The notes under the pieces: model-generated
What the model was told of the DNA's origin: nothing
Seen by the model: the letters and a program-made list of their open reading frames with translations, nothing else
Database searches by the model: none
Source: Gammaproteobacteria bacterium
Lineage (GTDB): Bacteria; Pseudomonadota; Gammaproteobacteria; Xanthomonadales; SZUA-36
Reading direction: 5' to 3'
Assembly (NCBI GenBank): GCA_021772935.1
Contig: JAJFLA010000023.1
Coordinates: forward strand, 1 to 64,000
Length of the DNA stretch: 64,000 bases
In this document: positions 9,134 to 17,333 of the stretch, in pieces
Position numbering within the stretch: the stretch's first letter is position 1
How the letters are laid out: each line of letters opens with the position of its first letter
Translations under genes and position numbers: made by a program

Positions 9134-10129
9134 ATGGATTCAGCATCAAGCAATGAACAAAGACGGATAAAGGAGCTGGAACACTTTGATAAAAACGTAA
9201 ACGTTCATGATTTACCTGACATCTTTCACTATTGGTCCAATAAATACCTGCGGCCAATACTTAAGGAATACGGCATTGATCATCCTGATGATCTCTTTGT
9301 GGAACACATGCTTGCCAGCGCTGCTTTATGTGAAACAAAGAGACCGGTATTTATAAGCATCGGGTCAGGCAATTGTGATACCGAAGTGAGACTTGCAAAA
9401 CGACTCAAACAGAGAGGTCTTCAACAGTTTTGTATTGAATGCCTTGACCTGAATCCAACAATGCTCCAGCGGGGTCGAGACCTTGCTGTCGCTGAGAATG
9501 TTATCGAAAACCTGTCATTTATAGAACAGGACTTCAACGAGTGGAAAGCCGATAAACAATACGCAAGTGTAATAGCAAACCAATCCCTGCATCACATTCA
9601 AAACCTGGAAGGAGTGTTCAGCGAAATTAAGGTATCACTGAATGAGAATGGCTCATTTATAATAAATGACATGATCGGTAGAAATGGCCACCAACGATGG
9701 CCTGAAGCATTGTCTGCAGTTCATGAAGCCTGGCAAGAACTTCCCCGAAGGTACAGATACAATCACCAACTTCACAGATATGAGGAAATCTACGAGAATT
9801 GGGACTGCTCAACAGAGGGCTTTGAAGGCATCAGAGCACAGGACATACTACCTCTGTTAATTCAAAACTTTCACTTTCAACTTTTCATAGCATTCTCAAA
9901 CGTGGTTGATGTCTTTATTGATCGTGGCTTCGGGCATAACTTTGACGAAAACGACGCTTGGGACATGGCCTTCATTGATAGAGTTCACCAATTGGATGAG
10001 GAATCGATCCAGAGTGGCATAATTAAGCCCACACATATAATGGCAGTCATGAAGAAGACCCCAGTGAAAAACTCTGATTATTCCAGAGGGCTGACCCCTG
10101 AAAGCTGTGTGAGAGATCCAATCACATAA
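9134..10129 (+). CDS. Class I SAM-dependent methyltransferase
   Basis: 331 aa, no signal peptide. The Rossmann motif I is FISIGSGNCD at about residues 73-82, the acidic loop is ECLDLNP, and a post-I segment reads FIEQDFNEW. Further motifs IANQSLHHIQNL and FIINDMIGR fit a methyltransferase of the Methyltransf_12 type. The C-terminal ~130 residues are an unassigned helical extension. Substrate unknown. No Shine-Dalgarno stands out, and about 200 bp with a separate promoter divide it from the DUF2589 operon, so co-regulation is uncertain. Confidence 0.8.
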   Translation: MDSASSNEQRRIKELEHFDKNVNVHDLPDIFHYWSNKYLRPILKEYGIDHPDDLFVEHMLASAALCETKRPVFISIGSGNCDTEVRLAKRLKQRGLQQFCIECLDLNPTMLQRGRDLAVAENVIENLSFIEQDFNEWKADKQYASVIANQSLHHIQNLEGVFSEIKVSLNENGSFIINDMIGRNGHQRWPEALSAVHEAWQELPRRYRYNHQLHRYEEIYENWDCSTEGFEGIRAQDILPLLIQNFHFQLFIAFSNVVDVFIDRGFGHNFDENDAWDMAFIDRVHQLDEESIQSGIIKPTHIMAVMKKTPVKNSDYSRGLTPESCVRDPIT

Positions 10130-10263
10130 GCTGCTGGTGCCTGTAACGCATTGGCCTTGAGACAATTGCAGCTGGTGGCTGTCACCTGATTTACACAAAA
10201 AACAGGCTGGAGTACATCGTAGCGGTTATTTATTTGACTTACTTTTTATTTGACTTGCTTTAT

Positions 10264-10326
10264 GATCTAGATCATTGAACCGAATGATTTTACCTGCTAT
10301 AGAAGGAGGGTTGTCAAATCGACAAC
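10264..10326 (+). promoter_or_regulatory. Promoter and 5' hairpin of the DUF2589 operon
   Basis: TTGAAC (10275-10280), 17-bp spacer with extended -10 TGC, TATAGA (10298-10303). A perfect 10-bp palindrome GATCTAGATC (10264-10273) abuts the -35 box, and two copies of TTTATTTGACTT lie just upstream (around 10229 and 10246). The predicted transcript would begin near 10309, right at a hairpin GTTGTC-AAATC-GACAAC (10310-10326). A hairpin at the extreme 5' end usually affects mRNA stability or translation; that role is inference. Confidence 0.55.
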
Positions 10327-10347
10327 GTTCTTATGGGAGGGCAAATC

Positions 10348-11040
10348 ATGCCAAGTCCAGGTCAAGAATTATCAAGCATTGACTTTGAATCAATGATTGG
10401 TGGTCCATTAGTAGCGGTTATAAACGCTCAAGCCCAAGCAGCAATGTCAACTGTTAATTTCATTAAAGAAGTTGGTTTTAATAAACCCAGTGCTGAACAA
10501 AATGCTGGCGGCGACACTACGACAGAATTGCCGATCTATGTCTCGTTCAAATATCCTAAAGAATTGAGTCCATATGTTCCAGCCGTTGTTGCAGTTGCAG
10601 CAGTTGCGGCGGATCCGGCTGCAACACCACCGGTTCCAGCATCACCCGCTGTAGCAGCAGCCGCAGCTGTTAAGGCAGTATATGAGACACAGGAACTAAA
10701 AGTTCCTATCCTGACAATTCTACCAATTCCGTTTATTCGTATTGATTTGGCCACCGTCGACTTCAATGCGAAAATTAATTCTGTTGAATACCGTAAAACC
10801 AATACAGACCTCAAGGTTGCAGCATCACTTGAAGCAAAAGCTGGTTGGCTTTGGGGATCGGCAAAGTTGAAAGTTTCGACCTCATTCCAGCGCACAAGTC
10901 AGCAAGGCAATTCAGTCAATCGTACCTATTCGATGGCAGTACATGTTAAGGCCGTCCAGGATGAAATGCCTGCAGGTATGGAAAAAATACTCGGAATACT
11001 TGAAAGCGCGATAACTTCAACACCGGTGGCAACAGCGTAG
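10348..11040 (+). CDS. DUF2589-family protein
   Basis: 230 aa from the second ATG (10348), chosen because GGAGGG sits ~8 nt before it; an upstream in-frame ATG at 10333 overlaps this site. The start MPSPGQELSSIDFESMIGGP and the core (NAQAQAAMSTVNFIKEVGF, LPIPFIRIDLATVDFNAKI, YSMAVHVKAVQDEMPAGME) match the DUF2589 family as I know it. Residues ~79-110 are an Ala/Pro/Val-rich linker separating an N-terminal helical part from a beta-rich domain. There is no signal peptide. The family has no established function. First gene of a four-gene cluster. Confidence 0.85.
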   Translation: MPSPGQELSSIDFESMIGGPLVAVINAQAQAAMSTVNFIKEVGFNKPSAEQNAGGDTTTELPIYVSFKYPKELSPYVPAVVAVAAVAADPAATPPVPASPAVAAAAAVKAVYETQELKVPILTILPIPFIRIDLATVDFNAKINSVEYRKTNTDLKVAASLEAKAGWLWGSAKLKVSTSFQRTSQQGNSVNRTYSMAVHVKAVQDEMPAGMEKILGILESAITSTPVATA

Positions 11041-11058
11041 CTTTTGTATCCTTAAGTT

Positions 11059-11075
11059 GTCGATATTACATCGAC
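11059..11075 (+). promoter_or_regulatory. Intercistronic hairpin after the DUF2589 gene
   Basis: GTCGAT-ATTAC-ATCGAC is a perfect 6-bp stem with a 5-nt loop, between the stop (11040) and the next start (11089). It has no T-run, so it is more likely an mRNA processing or stability element than a terminator. Its arms resemble the leader hairpin at 10310-10326 (shared TTGTC and CGAC). It could uncouple expression of the first gene from the rest. Confidence 0.45.
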
Positions 11076-11088
11076 TTATGGAGAACTA

Positions 11089-11769
11089 ATGCCAAATCTT
11101 GGTGATTATATAGGGCATCTATTGTCCGAGATAACAATAGCGAGAATGCACGCAGATATTGAGGCCGTGAGGGTGGCCGAGCTGTACGCCGACCACCCTT
11201 TATTGCGCAATATGCCCGTACCTCGTTTTCGTTTGCCTGATGTGGAGTTTGACGTTCCTGTTGTCGTCACGGATTTGGAGGAGCCTTCAACCAGCGGGTC
11301 TCAACGTGGCACCCCACCTATTTCTGAAATGCGAAAGGTATTTGACAAAGTAATCACTTCCACCTTATCTAAAGAACGTATTGCTCTGACCGTCACCAAT
11401 AAAAGAAGACTAAAGACTGCGCTTGATCGAAGAGTTGTGGCGCTTACCAGGCCCTCTGAGATTGCTATTGACATAAATCGTGTATCACACGATCTTTCAA
11501 TTCACGCAATTAAGTCAGTAGGTAATGCCATTAAACCCGAAAAACGTGCCCAGTTTGAAGAAAGGCTGAAAGATGCCTTGCGAATTGAATTTATTAGAAT
11601 CCGAAAACCACCCACCCGTCTGAAAGTGCTTGTCAATACGGCAGAAATTCGCGAGGCCGGCCCTAATGAGGTCATTACACGTCTGCATCTTAAAATTTCA
11701 GAAGAAGCCTTTGAATGGACAACCATAGAGACGGATGAAGGTAGTGATGATCGATTAGTCATAGAGTAA
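11089..11769 (+). CDS. Conserved protein of the DUF2589 cluster
   Basis: 226 aa, Shine-Dalgarno GGAG before the ATG. The start MPNLGDYIGHLLSEITIARM followed by DLEAVR-like helical sequence and HPLLRNMPVPRFRLPDVEFD resembles a hypothetical protein I associate with DUF2589 genes elsewhere. N-terminal amphipathic helix, a Pro-rich strand region around 40-60, a Ser/Thr linker (~70-80), then a basic alpha/beta C-terminal half ending in an acidic tail. No signal peptide, no catalytic motif. Its stop is only 7 bp from the next gene. Confidence 0.6.
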   Translation: MPNLGDYIGHLLSEITIARMHADIEAVRVAELYADHPLLRNMPVPRFRLPDVEFDVPVVVTDLEEPSTSGSQRGTPPISEMRKVFDKVITSTLSKERIALTVTNKRRLKTALDRRVVALTRPSEIAIDINRVSHDLSIHAIKSVGNAIKPEKRAQFEERLKDALRIEFIRIRKPPTRLKVLVNTAEIREAGPNEVITRLHLKISEEAFEWTTIETDEGSDDRLVIE

Positions 11770-11776
11770 ATTAAGA

Positions 11777-12352
11777 ATGCTACGTATTGTCAATATCGAA
11801 GAAATTCAGAACATACTGAGCAGTCTTTCAAAATTGACTGATCTGCAGCAACAACGTGATTCCAGTTTCGACAAAAAAGTTAAATTGTGGCTAGCAAGCC
11901 TCGAACAAACACTCGAAAGCAACAAGTTAATGCAAGCGAGTGAAGTTGCCACCTTACGAGGGGTAATACTCTCTGCAGAAAATGGGGTTATCCCCCCCGG
12001 ATTAGAATTCCACGGAAGAACCAGCAAGCGGAAAATAGTTGAGGCTGCTGCCAGCTTTTCGCTCCGCAAAGCCTGCAACCTGGTCTCAAACTTCCTCGAA
12101 AAGGAGGTTGAAAGGGTTTCCAATTCTGAGCGGATGATGCGCCAACTCCTGGCGGTGGCAAATACTAAAGGCGTGATTCAGCAAATCCCTGGTGGCAGTG
12201 ACCATACTGAAGTACTTAAATCGATTTGGCGTAAACTTTCCAGTGATCCTGAATTAACGCCAGGTACAACAAATGTGGAAGGGCTTGTTGGTCCGCAGGA
12301 TGCATTAATCGTTCTTGATCGCATCATTGCCAGCGATTTGCGGAAACAATGA
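11777..12352 (+). CDS. Unknown helical protein of the DUF2589 cluster
   Basis: 191 aa, predicted mostly helical with heptad-like stretches near the N-terminus (IQNILSSLSKLTDLQQQRD) and in the middle (SNFLEKEVERVSNSERMM). No signal peptide, membrane segment or recognised motif. Follows the previous gene by 7 bp, so almost certainly co-transcribed. I do not recognise the family; structural or adaptor role would be a guess. Confidence 0.55.
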   Translation: MLRIVNIEEIQNILSSLSKLTDLQQQRDSSFDKKVKLWLASLEQTLESNKLMQASEVATLRGVILSAENGVIPPGLEFHGRTSKRKIVEAAASFSLRKACNLVSNFLEKEVERVSNSERMMRQLLAVANTKGVIQQIPGGSDHTEVLKSIWRKLSSDPELTPGTTNVEGLVGPQDALIVLDRIIASDLRKQ

Positions 12353-12401
12353 GTGTTTTGCATAGGGTTTACTTCTACATGTTGGAAGAAGAAACAAAGA
12401 A

Positions 12402-12953
12402 ATGTCTTTTCAGGTAAATGTAAATACAGGTACAAAACCATCCCCCCGGATTGTTGCTGCTAATATTGTTGTTCAACATGCCCGCTCTACAGGCAACCCA
12501 AATGCATCGCAGGCACTGGCTGTCACCGTTCCAACATGTAGAGTGGACCAGACAGGACTCCAGTATGAACAACGGCGAAGCTCAGGACAGCTTGAGTTTC
12601 GATTCAAAACCGGAATTCTCCGGTTGACGTTGCGCCAATCTATTTTCATCGCAAATAGTTTATCTAATTGTGCGCAAAACATCTGGGCGAAACACGAACA
12701 GGACCATGTCCTTGACAATCAGCAAATCATGAACAGAATGGAACGAGCAATAAAGGCTGACCGCACTTTGCAGAGTATTCTAATAACACCACAATGGCGC
12801 CCACGCCGCGCATTCAACACGGTGCAAGAAACAATACAATCATCCGTTGGCACCATCTTTCGAGATTTCACCACTGCCGCGGTACGCAGCCGTGACACGG
12901 CTACTGCGTATGCTTCCATACGAGACAGAATTCGCCGTCAATGTGGCTCTTAG
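12402..12953 (+). CDS. Unknown protein with HExxH motif, possible zincin
   Basis: 183 aa. Residues 92-106 read QNIWAKHEQDHVLDN, giving an HExxH motif (His98, Glu99, His102) embedded in a helix, as in small zinc metalloproteases such as DUF922-type proteins. A third zinc ligand is not obvious; Asp105 and downstream Glu113 are possible. No signal peptide, so it would act in the cytosol unless exported otherwise. The C-terminus is helical and basic. Last gene of the DUF2589 cluster, 49 bp after the preceding stop, weak Shine-Dalgarno. A five-residue motif can arise by chance, so catalytic function is tentative. Confidence 0.5.
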   Translation: MSFQVNVNTGTKPSPRIVAANIVVQHARSTGNPNASQALAVTVPTCRVDQTGLQYEQRRSSGQLEFRFKTGILRLTLRQSIFIANSLSNCAQNIWAKHEQDHVLDNQQIMNRMERAIKADRTLQSILITPQWRPRRAFNTVQETIQSSVGTIFRDFTTAAVRSRDTATAYASIRDRIRRQCGS

Positions 12954-13024
12954 AAGAAAAGAAACCAGCATTTTTCTTTGAAAGATCTCTGCACGTCCAT
13001 CATTTGGACCCTCTTTGCCAGAGT

Positions 13025-14404
13025 TCAGTTATTTTTTAGGGGACCAGGCACTCTATCCATATAACTTTTAGAGACTGTCTCGATCCAGTATCCCGTATTG
13101 AGCATGGGTATGAATGTGTCATACCTGGCGTACTTATTCAGGACACCATCCTGCTGCATCGAGTTCGCGCTTTTTCCTGCTTTCAGACCCGTGGTGACGA
13201 TATCAATGGTTTCCTTCAGCATGTCCTGATATGCCACCAGTTCCTGTTTATTCAGGTTTGACCCATGACCACCCACGAAAATAGTCTGGTCATCGAATAT
13301 ATCAATCACTTTTTCTAGAATCTCCATATATTCAATGACTTTTTTACCCCGTGTCAGGGATGGGAATGATTGGGATATCAGCAAATCTCCCATGTCCACG
13401 ATGCCTGTATCTTCGAAGTAAACGGCCATATCGCCATCGGTGTGTGCTCCGGTTAATGGAATGAGACGAACCTCTCGATGGTTGAACTCCAGGGTGTAAC
13501 CGCCTTCATAGGCTTTACCTGATGCCCCTTGCAAGTCTCCGTCAGCCCGGTGGAGAATTCCTGTTGACACCAACTTTTCAAGGTTTTCATAGGCGATGAT
13601 GCTGCCACTATCGCCGGCTACACTGTTTCCCCCGATGTGGTCATAGTGTTGGTGCGTGTTGATAACCGTGATATTTTTTCCCTTAGCGATATTGTGAATG
13701 GCTGTTTTCAGCTTTTCTCTTGTTCGTGGGTATCCCGTATCTATCACCAGTACATCAGCCGGGCCATCAACCACCAGCATGTTGGTGCATTGTTGATAAC
13801 AGAATGTAATCTTATGGCTATTGTCGGCCAGTTCGGTAATCTCTGGATCTGCCACAGGCGTCAGCACTGCACCCATGGTAAGCAGGTATTGAGCAAGTTT
13901 TTCATGACCCTGGTCTTCGGCAATATCCGCGACCGTCAGCCCGGTCGCGTCCTTTGTCTCTACCTTGGCGCCATACTTGAACAACATGGCCGCAGCGGCG
14001 TTCTGGCCACCGTATGCCGCGTACATCAATGGAGTCATGCCGTTGGCTTCCTTCACCTCGATATCGGCACCTCCCTTGATCAATATTTCCATGGCCCTGG
14101 CATTCCCTCGGTATGACAGGCTGTGCAACGGTGCCACAGCATCATTATCCCTGGCGTTCACATCAGCACCGTTTTCCACCAGGTACTCCAGAATATCCAG
14201 GTGAATGCCCCGGCTTGCCCAATGTAAGGGCGTTCTGCCGTTTTCATCTTTTAGATTCACCAACTGGATATCTTTAAGCGCCCAGGCTTTCACCTGTGCC
14301 AGATCACCCTGAGTGGCTGCCTCGTTTATATCCTGGGCCAGGACCAGATTTGCCGATAAAAGCAACGCCATTGCGAGGCTGAAACAAATTTGTGGAGTTT
14401 TCAT
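13025..14404 (-). CDS. Periplasmic ankyrin-repeat / metallo-beta-lactamase-fold fusion
   Basis: 459 aa. Signal peptide 1-23 (ALLLSANLVLAQ). Residues ~25-180 hold about five ankyrin repeats (GRTPLHWASRG, NDAVAPLHSLSYRG, GMTPLMYAAYGG). Residues ~185-450 form an MBL-fold hydrolase with the full metal set: His251, His253, Asp255, His256 (HQHYDH), His321, Asp340 and His380. The layout resembles quinoprotein relay SoxH-like or class B beta-lactamase-like enzymes rather than glyoxalase II, but the substrate is unknown. The ankyrin module suggests a protein partner. Divergent from a TetR gene with operators in the shared promoter region, so probably controlled by it. Confidence 0.88.
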   Translation of the reverse strand: MKTPQICFSLAMALLLSANLVLAQDINEAATQGDLAQVKAWALKDIQLVNLKDENGRTPLHWASRGIHLDILEYLVENGADVNARDNDAVAPLHSLSYRGNARAMEILIKGGADIEVKEANGMTPLMYAAYGGQNAAAAMLFKYGAKVETKDATGLTVADIAEDQGHEKLAQYLLTMGAVLTPVADPEITELADNSHKITFCYQQCTNMLVVDGPADVLVIDTGYPRTREKLKTAIHNIAKGKNITVINTHQHYDHIGGNSVAGDSGSIIAYENLEKLVSTGILHRADGDLQGASGKAYEGGYTLEFNHREVRLIPLTGAHTDGDMAVYFEDTGIVDMGDLLISQSFPSLTRGKKVIEYMEILEKVIDIFDDQTIFVGGHGSNLNKQELVAYQDMLKETIDIVTTGLKAGKSANSMQQDGVLNKYARYDTFIPMLNTGYWIETVSKSYMDRVPGPLKNN

Positions 14405-14539
14405 TTCATTGATTCCTTGTTGCTATTTGTTCTCTGGGGCCTTGATCAATTCATCCAGCAAGCAAATAACCAGGATGCGGGTAATGGCAAACATGGGTTG
14501 GACTCCTTGCAGGGTCGGTGTGAATCAATTGTCAATTTT

Positions 14540-14573
14540 ACGTAACGGTGTTACGTTACGTAACGATGTTACG
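14540..14573. promoter_or_regulatory. Tandem TetR-type palindromic operators
   Basis: ACGTAACGGTGTTACGT (14540-14556) is a perfect palindrome with 7-bp arms around a 3-bp centre. CGTAAC-GAT-GTTACG (14559-14573) repeats it 18 bp away, and GTTACGTAAC forms a further palindrome between them. They lie 50-80 bp before the TetR start and between the divergent genes, as expected for autoregulation and control of the ankyrin-MBL gene. Confidence 0.75.
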
Positions 14574-14621
14574 AAAGTAAATAGGCCAAAAGTCAGTCAA
14601 TTCAAATTCGAGGTGAAAAAG

Positions 14622-15224
14622 ATGGGTGTTTCGGCACGTAAAAAGAGAGAAACCGAGGCATTACGGGAACAGGTGCTTGATACGGCCGAAGATATATTCG
14701 TTCGGGAAGGTATCGAGCAGGTCACGATGAGGCGTATTGCCGCGAGCGTAGACTACACACCAACGTTGCTTTATCGCCTGTTTGCCAACAAGGTTGACCT
14801 GCTGGATCACTTGATCGCGCGGGGTTACAAGGGCGTCAGAAAGCAGTATGCGGTGGTCTTGCAACAGCAAGGTTTAAGCTCGCAGGCCAGGCTGGAAAGT
14901 ATCCTGTTAACGTACGTCGACTACGCCCTTACCCACCCCAACCACTACAAAATGTGGTTTGACACGAGTTCAATTCGACGCGAGGGCAGACAGTTGCTCA
15001 TGAACCACGGCCGCCTGGAATACGTCGTCTTCCAGGTTTGGTTAGATTGCATCGGATCCTGTCAGGCTGACGGCATGTTTGCCGGTTTGGACCCATTGCA
15101 TATCTTCCAACTCCTATGGTCGCGGGTGCACGGTGTGATTTCGTTGAGATTGCAGCATCCGGATCTGCCATGGATGCCGCTCGATGATCATCTGAAGGAG
15201 CTGTTGACCTTATCATTGAAATAA
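14622..15224 (+). CDS. TetR/AcrR-family transcriptional regulator
   Basis: 200 aa from ATG 14622, preceded by GAGGTG; the longer open frame back to 14313 overlaps the divergent gene and the operators and is rejected. The N-terminus is a clear TetR helix-turn-helix (VLDTAEDIFVREGIEQVTMR, RIAASVDYTPTLLYRLFANK). The C-terminal ligand-binding domain contains the WHG-like pattern (IFQLLWSRVHGVISL). Palindromic operators lie immediately upstream. The ligand is unknown; the likely target is the divergent periplasmic hydrolase gene. Confidence 0.88.
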   Translation: MGVSARKKRETEALREQVLDTAEDIFVREGIEQVTMRRIAASVDYTPTLLYRLFANKVDLLDHLIARGYKGVRKQYAVVLQQQGLSSQARLESILLTYVDYALTHPNHYKMWFDTSSIRREGRQLLMNHGRLEYVVFQVWLDCIGSCQADGMFAGLDPLHIFQLLWSRVHGVISLRLQHPDLPWMPLDDHLKELLTLSLK

Positions 15225-15510
15225 TGTCGCTGCTGTTATTGAGCAACAAAGCTCCTACCAATGCGAACAGCGGCGACACTAATTGATGCTGGATAAACGT
15301 AATCACCAGGTTTTATGGCACTTTTACACTCTATCTCTGACATTTTTTACAGTGATATTTTAACTCCGGTTTAGGCACAATAAACTTAAGACTAGTGTGA
15401 CCAGGTAATAAGCGCAGTGGTTACTTAGTGATGGAACAAAAAAAATAAACAAATTCCATCAATACAGAATTATGGAACATGGCCTCCGCTAATGGGCCTT
15501 TAAAGAGAGA

Positions 15511-15542
15511 GGAAAGCTTTCAGGGCGCTTTCCTTTTTTTTT
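15511..15542 (+). terminator. Rho-independent terminator
   Basis: GGAAAGC (15511-15517), 9-nt loop, GCTTTCC (15527-15533) and nine T. It lies almost 290 bp after the TetR stop with no ORF between, which is long for a 3' UTR. Further stem-forming pairs (TTCCAT/ATGGAA around 15454-15477) sit just upstream, so a small RNA ending here is possible; I see no convincing promoter for one. Nothing else is visible in 15225-15510. Confidence 0.75.
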
Positions 15543-15597
15543 GAGGTCATAATACCCGCATCATTCAACGTGTTACATCTTTTTTAGCCCTTCGTTT

Positions 15598-16929
15598 TTA
15601 CTGGTTCACTTTCCGCTTGAGGGGTGCACCTGGTCTGAACTTCACGCGCAAACTTCTGGGGAGATCGATGGTCTCTCCTGTGACTGGTTTTCTTCCCTCC
15701 CCGCCAGGGAAAACAGTAACGTCGAATGTACCTAAACCATTAATCCACACTTTATGCGAGCCAACAGCCTTATCTCCCCTGAGCTCCCTGGCAGGCAAAA
15801 TGTCTTCACTGAGCTCCTCAGCAATGAGTTCCACCAGGGCATCAATAGATCGCCTGGCCATAGCCCGATTCATTCCAGTCTTGCGGGCCAGGATGGTGGT
15901 GATTGCCTCCGACTTCAGCGGTCGTGAGTCATCAAAGTACAATGGCAGTTCCACCTCTCTTTCGGCCTTTCCCCGATAGTAATCGGTAATCTGGGCAAGC
16001 AGCTCATCGCCATCGATTCTGAGGTAATTTTGAAACGCTGCAGACGGGATCTGGCAGTAACAGGGGTACGGTTGCTTAAAAGTCACAAGGCTACCATGAA
16101 CATGGCAATAGTCCTCCAGTCCGGCTGGCAGGCGATGGCTCTTCTCCTTCGCCTCCTTCGCCTGAGCGACTGCCCGTTCGAAGATATCGGCGCCACCCCT
16201 TAATTTCCTCTTGCCACGATTTGTTTGAGCTGGTTTTCCCTCAGCCTGGTGGAGAAGCTGAAGATTAAGCTCCTTGATGGTCTGCGGCGACTTGCCATTC
16301 TTTTTCAGAGCCTCCTTGATCAACTCCTTGAGTAGTTCGCAGAGAAGTTTGTCGATCGTGCGGGTCAGTTCATCGACGAGATAAAGTCCTGAATCCTGAC
16401 TCCACCAGTAGTCAACGTCCATCCGTTTGGCCGCATCGGGTTGAATACCCACTGGCCGGAGTCCACAAATACGTTCGGCTTCGATGCTGGACTGGAATGA
16501 AGACATGACCCAGGCTCCAGGCAAAGGCGCATCAGCTTGAGCACAATCGAGAAGTAAATCCACCATGAAATCGATTAGCTCGTCCGCGCTCGGCTCCGGC
16601 TGTGTTGTCGATTTAGTTTCCCAGAGCTCCGGCTGAACACCTGACCGCTGTTGCTGCGCTTCTTTCCGGCTCAGACGGAGTGCTTCGTCACACACAACAG
16701 GACTCTGCACCATATCTGCGCCAGCGATCTCGAAGAACCCAAAGATCACGCCTTTTTCGGCGCGCTTTCGGTCGCCACGATGGGCCAGGAACACCCGACT
16801 CTTACCCGGCTCAAGCCACGACGCCCATCCAGATATCTTTCGGCAGCACCCTCGCTCTTTGGCTTCGGAAACAAAATGTGGGATAGAGGCTTGCCCACCC
16901 ACCCAATTCATGCAGTCACGGTAAGCCAT
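15598..16929 (-). CDS. Unknown protein with C-terminal HU/IHF-like DNA-binding domain
   Basis: 443 aa, no signal peptide. Residues ~341-443 match the HU/IHF fold: helices ILARKTGMNRAMARRSIDAL and ELIAEELSE, then the strand GLGTFDV and the arm region GRKPVTGETIDLP ending FRPGAPLKRKV. Two-thirds of the protein is upstream of this: an N-terminal ~75-residue domain with three Cys (CMNW, GCCRKISGW) and FLAHRGDRK, an acidic middle, a helical Lys-rich segment (~180-270) and a CYCQIP stretch. HU domains are normally ~90-aa stand-alone proteins, so this is an unusual fusion. Monocistronic, convergent with the terminator at 15511. Function unknown; a nucleoid- or element-associated protein is possible. 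Confidence 0.65.
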   Translation of the reverse strand: MAYRDCMNWVGGQASIPHFVSEAKERGCCRKISGWASWLEPGKSRVFLAHRGDRKRAEKGVIFGFFEIAGADMVQSPVVCDEALRLSRKEAQQQRSGVQPELWETKSTTQPEPSADELIDFMVDLLLDCAQADAPLPGAWVMSSFQSSIEAERICGLRPVGIQPDAAKRMDVDYWWSQDSGLYLVDELTRTIDKLLCELLKELIKEALKKNGKSPQTIKELNLQLLHQAEGKPAQTNRGKRKLRGGADIFERAVAQAKEAKEKSHRLPAGLEDYCHVHGSLVTFKQPYPCYCQIPSAAFQNYLRIDGDELLAQITDYYRGKAEREVELPLYFDDSRPLKSEAITTILARKTGMNRAMARRSIDALVELIAEELSEDILPARELRGDKAVGSHKVWINGLGTFDVTVFPGGEGRKPVTGETIDLPRSLRVKFRPGAPLKRKVNQ

Positions 16930-17333
16930 TGTCGACTCCTTTTCCTGCTCGCGGTTCAGTCAGAGTATAAGCAGAATAAGGGCCCTTTTCCATCAATCCC
17001 AGACTTATTCAGCAGCCTTTAGGATCAGTTTTGAATGCCTGACCAAAACCCATGTCTCAAACACCAGCACATTAGGTGCTGCCCAGATTTCTTGTGGTCA
17101 AAATGCAGTTCGCATGCAACAAAACCGTCACAGTCTTCGTCCACCGGATTGTCCGGGGTTTCTATGGTTGCCATCCAATATGGCCAAAGCAGATCAGGTC
17201 ATTTCTGAAAGGTCAGGCAGGGTGTCATACTCGCCGCCATCATATTTGTAAGGTAGGTTGTTTTTCCAAATTGACCAGATACCAGAGTAACTATCTCGGT
17301 ATTTAAGGTCTTTTCAACAGTGTCGAGAACCAA
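16930..17333. other. Gene-less stretch
   Basis: About 400 bp between the pilus operon end and the HU-fusion gene. Minus-strand reading shows only short broken frames, for example a fragment containing NPVDEDCDGF, so it may hold decayed coding sequence. No terminator or RNA gene is recognisable. Confidence 0.35.

Noticed and set aside
10536-10895. Ala/Thr-rich minus-strand ORF
   Set aside because: Mirror of the low-complexity linker in the DUF2589 gene, not a gene.
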